Shown here: positions 4,494 through 5,774 of the stretch, piece by piece
Layout of the letters: every line of letters begins with the position of its first letter
How positions within the stretch are numbered: position 1 is the stretch's first letter
Assembly (NCBI GenBank): GCA_011043375.1
Contig: DQYP01000075.1
Span: 1 to 5,774 of the forward strand
Source: Thermotogaceae bacterium
GTDB lineage: Bacteria > Thermotogota > Thermotogae > B21-G9 > HyVt-16
Length of the DNA stretch: 5,774 nt
Direction of reading: 5' to 3'
Notes under the pieces: generated by a model
Database searches by the model: none
Seen by the model: the letters and a program-made list of their open reading frames with translations, nothing else
What the model was told of the DNA's origin: nothing
Program-made: the position numbers and the translations under genes

Positions 4494-5774
4494 TCATTCC
4501 GACGAATAAACACTCTCACTATCTTCATCTTCCAGAAAGTCCGGAATGAATCCTTTGAACTGGGCTTTGTAGAGGCTGTAATAGTATCCTTGTTTTTTCA
4601 AAAGTTCTTCGTGCGTTCCACGTTCAACTATTCCATCTTTTGTTATTACTATTATTTCGTCAGCATTTTTAATTGTAGATAATCTGTGAGCGACGACAAG
4701 GGTTGTTCTTCCTTTTGAAAGCTCTTCAAGTGATTGCTGTATCATCAATTCTGTCTCATTATCCAGTGAAGATGTGGCTTCATCAAGTATGAGTATGGGA
4801 GGATTTTTCAAAAATACTCTTGCTATTGCTATTCTCTGTTTTTGGCCTCCCGATAACCTTATGCCTCTTTCACCAACATAAGTATCATAGCCATTTTCAA
4901 GAGACATTATAAAATCATGAATTCTTGCTTTTTTAGCAGCTTCGATTATCTCTTCATCGGTTGCATCGGGTTTTCCATATGCTATGTTTTCTTTTATAGT
5001 GCCTGCAAAGAGAAAGACGTCCTGCTGAACAATTCCAATGTTCCTTCGAAGTGATTTCAAAGTAACATCTTTTATGTTTATCCCATCAATCAGTATCTCG
5101 CCTTCCAGGACATCGTAAAATCTCGGTATCAGATGACACAGAGTTGTTTTTCCAGCACCGGAGGGGCCAACGAGTGCGAGTGTTTTGCCCGCTGGAATTT
5201 TAAGGTTTATATTCCGCAGAACTTCATTCCCATCGTCATAGGAAAACGATACATTTCGAAATTCTATATTGCCTTCCACATTTTTAATTTCGATTGCATT
5301 TTCTTTTTCTGTTATTTCCGGGTTCATATCCATTATTTCTATAAATCTCTTGAAACCAGCCATACCTGCTTCAAACTGCTGAGTGAATATCATCAACCTG
5401 CGAATTGGTTGAAGGAAAAGCTCAACGTATAGGAAATAAGCCACCAACGAACCGGGAGTTATAATCCTTTTTATAGTCAAATAACCCCCAATAAGCAAAA
5501 CGGTTAATTTTAGAGAGTTAGTGAGAAAATCTATCCCACTGAACATTTCTGCCATAGCTTTGAATGCCATTTTTCTTGCTGCTACAAACCTTTGATTTCC
5601 AATGTCGAATTTCTCTCTTTCGAGATCTTCGTTTGTAAAAGATTGCGTTATCCGTATACCTGAAATACTGTTTTCGAGTCGTGCGTTAACTTCTGCGATT
5701 TTACGCCTTTCTTCCATAAAAGCTTTTGACATCTTTTTTCTCTTTTGCATGCCAAACCAAACTATAAATGGAAG
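4494..5774 (-). CDS. ABC exporter subunit (fused membrane and ATPase domains), N-terminus beyond the window
   Basis: The reading frame is open to the window edge, giving 427 codons counting the partial first segment; about 150-170 residues are probably missing from a usual 580-600. Visible parts are the end of a membrane helix, a long cytoplasmic loop (NARLENSISGIRITQSF type), two hydrophobic helices matching TM5 and TM6, and a complete nucleotide-binding domain. Numbered from the first visible Met (5750): A-loop Tyr171, Walker A GPSGAGKTT (195-203), Q-loop Gln243, signature LSGGQ (299-303), Walker B ILILD with catalytic Glu324, D-loop SSLD, and H-loop His355. All catalytic residues are consensus, so this is a homodimer subunit or the catalytically intact half of a heterodimer, comparable to TM288 rather than the degenerate TM287. 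The substrate cannot be told; lipids, drugs or peptides are all possible. An acidic, serine-rich tail ends the protein. Confidence 0.95.
   Translation of the reverse strand, partial: LPFIVWFGMQKRKKMSKAFMEERRKIAEVNARLENSISGIRITQSFTNEDLEREKFDIGNQRFVAARKMAFKAMAEMFSGIDFLTNSLKLTVLLIGGYLTIKRIITPGSLVAYFLYVELFLQPIRRLMIFTQQFEAGMAGFKRFIEIMDMNPEITEKENAIEIKNVEGNIEFRNVSFSYDDGNEVLRNINLKIPAGKTLALVGPSGAGKTTLCHLIPRFYDVLEGEILIDGINIKDVTLKSLRRNIGIVQQDVFLFAGTIKENIAYGKPDATDEEIIEAAKKARIHDFIMSLENGYDTYVGERGIRLSGGQKQRIAIARVFLKNPPILILDEATSSLDNETELMIQQSLEELSKGRTTLVVAHRLSTIKNADEIIVITKDGIVERGTHEELLKKQGYYYSLYKAQFKGFIPDFLEDEDSESVYSSE

Noticed and set aside
4494..5774. Degenerate half of a heterodimeric exporter
   Set aside because: Walker A, signature, the catalytic Glu after Walker B and the H-loop His are all intact, so there is no sign of a degenerate site in this subunit.

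Overview
All genes in this window lie on the minus strand, so transcription runs from high to low coordinates. The most likely source is a member of the Thermotogota. The DAHP synthase is 338 residues long, carries an N-terminal regulatory domain, and places its metal ligands at the positions known from the Thermotoga maritima enzyme. The gene run aroF-tyrA-aroA also matches what I recall of that lineage. The DNA is AT-rich by eye, with strong Shine-Dalgarno sites and some TTG starts. Genus and species cannot be fixed from the sequence alone.

Region 1 (5774-3076) holds the C-terminal two thirds of an ABC exporter subunit, cut by the window edge. After a 53-base gap comes a serine beta-lactamase-fold hydrolase/peptidase with no signal peptide. 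Nothing in them ties them to aromatic biosynthesis.

Region 2 (3075-2778) is almost 300 bases without a conventional gene, and it is the most interesting part. It contains a good sigma-70-type promoter, a short ORF whose last codons read Phe-Glu-Tyr-Tyr-Tyr-Phe-Thr-Trp-Gly-Val-Tyr-Pro-stop, and five GC-rich arms that can form mutually exclusive hairpins. The last hairpin is a strong intrinsic terminator just upstream of the first biosynthetic gene. This is the architecture of a ribosome-mediated attenuator that senses aromatic amino acids, here tyrosine and phenylalanine.

Region 3 (2777-1) is the controlled operon: aroH-class chorismate mutase, DAHP synthase, prephenate dehydrogenase and the start of EPSP synthase. 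The genes overlap by 4 bases or are separated by 1 base, so translational coupling is likely. DAHP synthase opens the shikimate pathway, EPSP synthase makes the chorismate precursor, chorismate mutase makes prephenate, and prephenate dehydrogenase commits prephenate to tyrosine. Control at two levels is plausible: transcription attenuation through charged tRNA(Tyr/Phe), and allosteric feedback through the DAHP synthase N-terminal domain.

A 27-base near-identical direct repeat, including the ribosome binding site, lies in front of both aroH and aroF and so brackets aroH.
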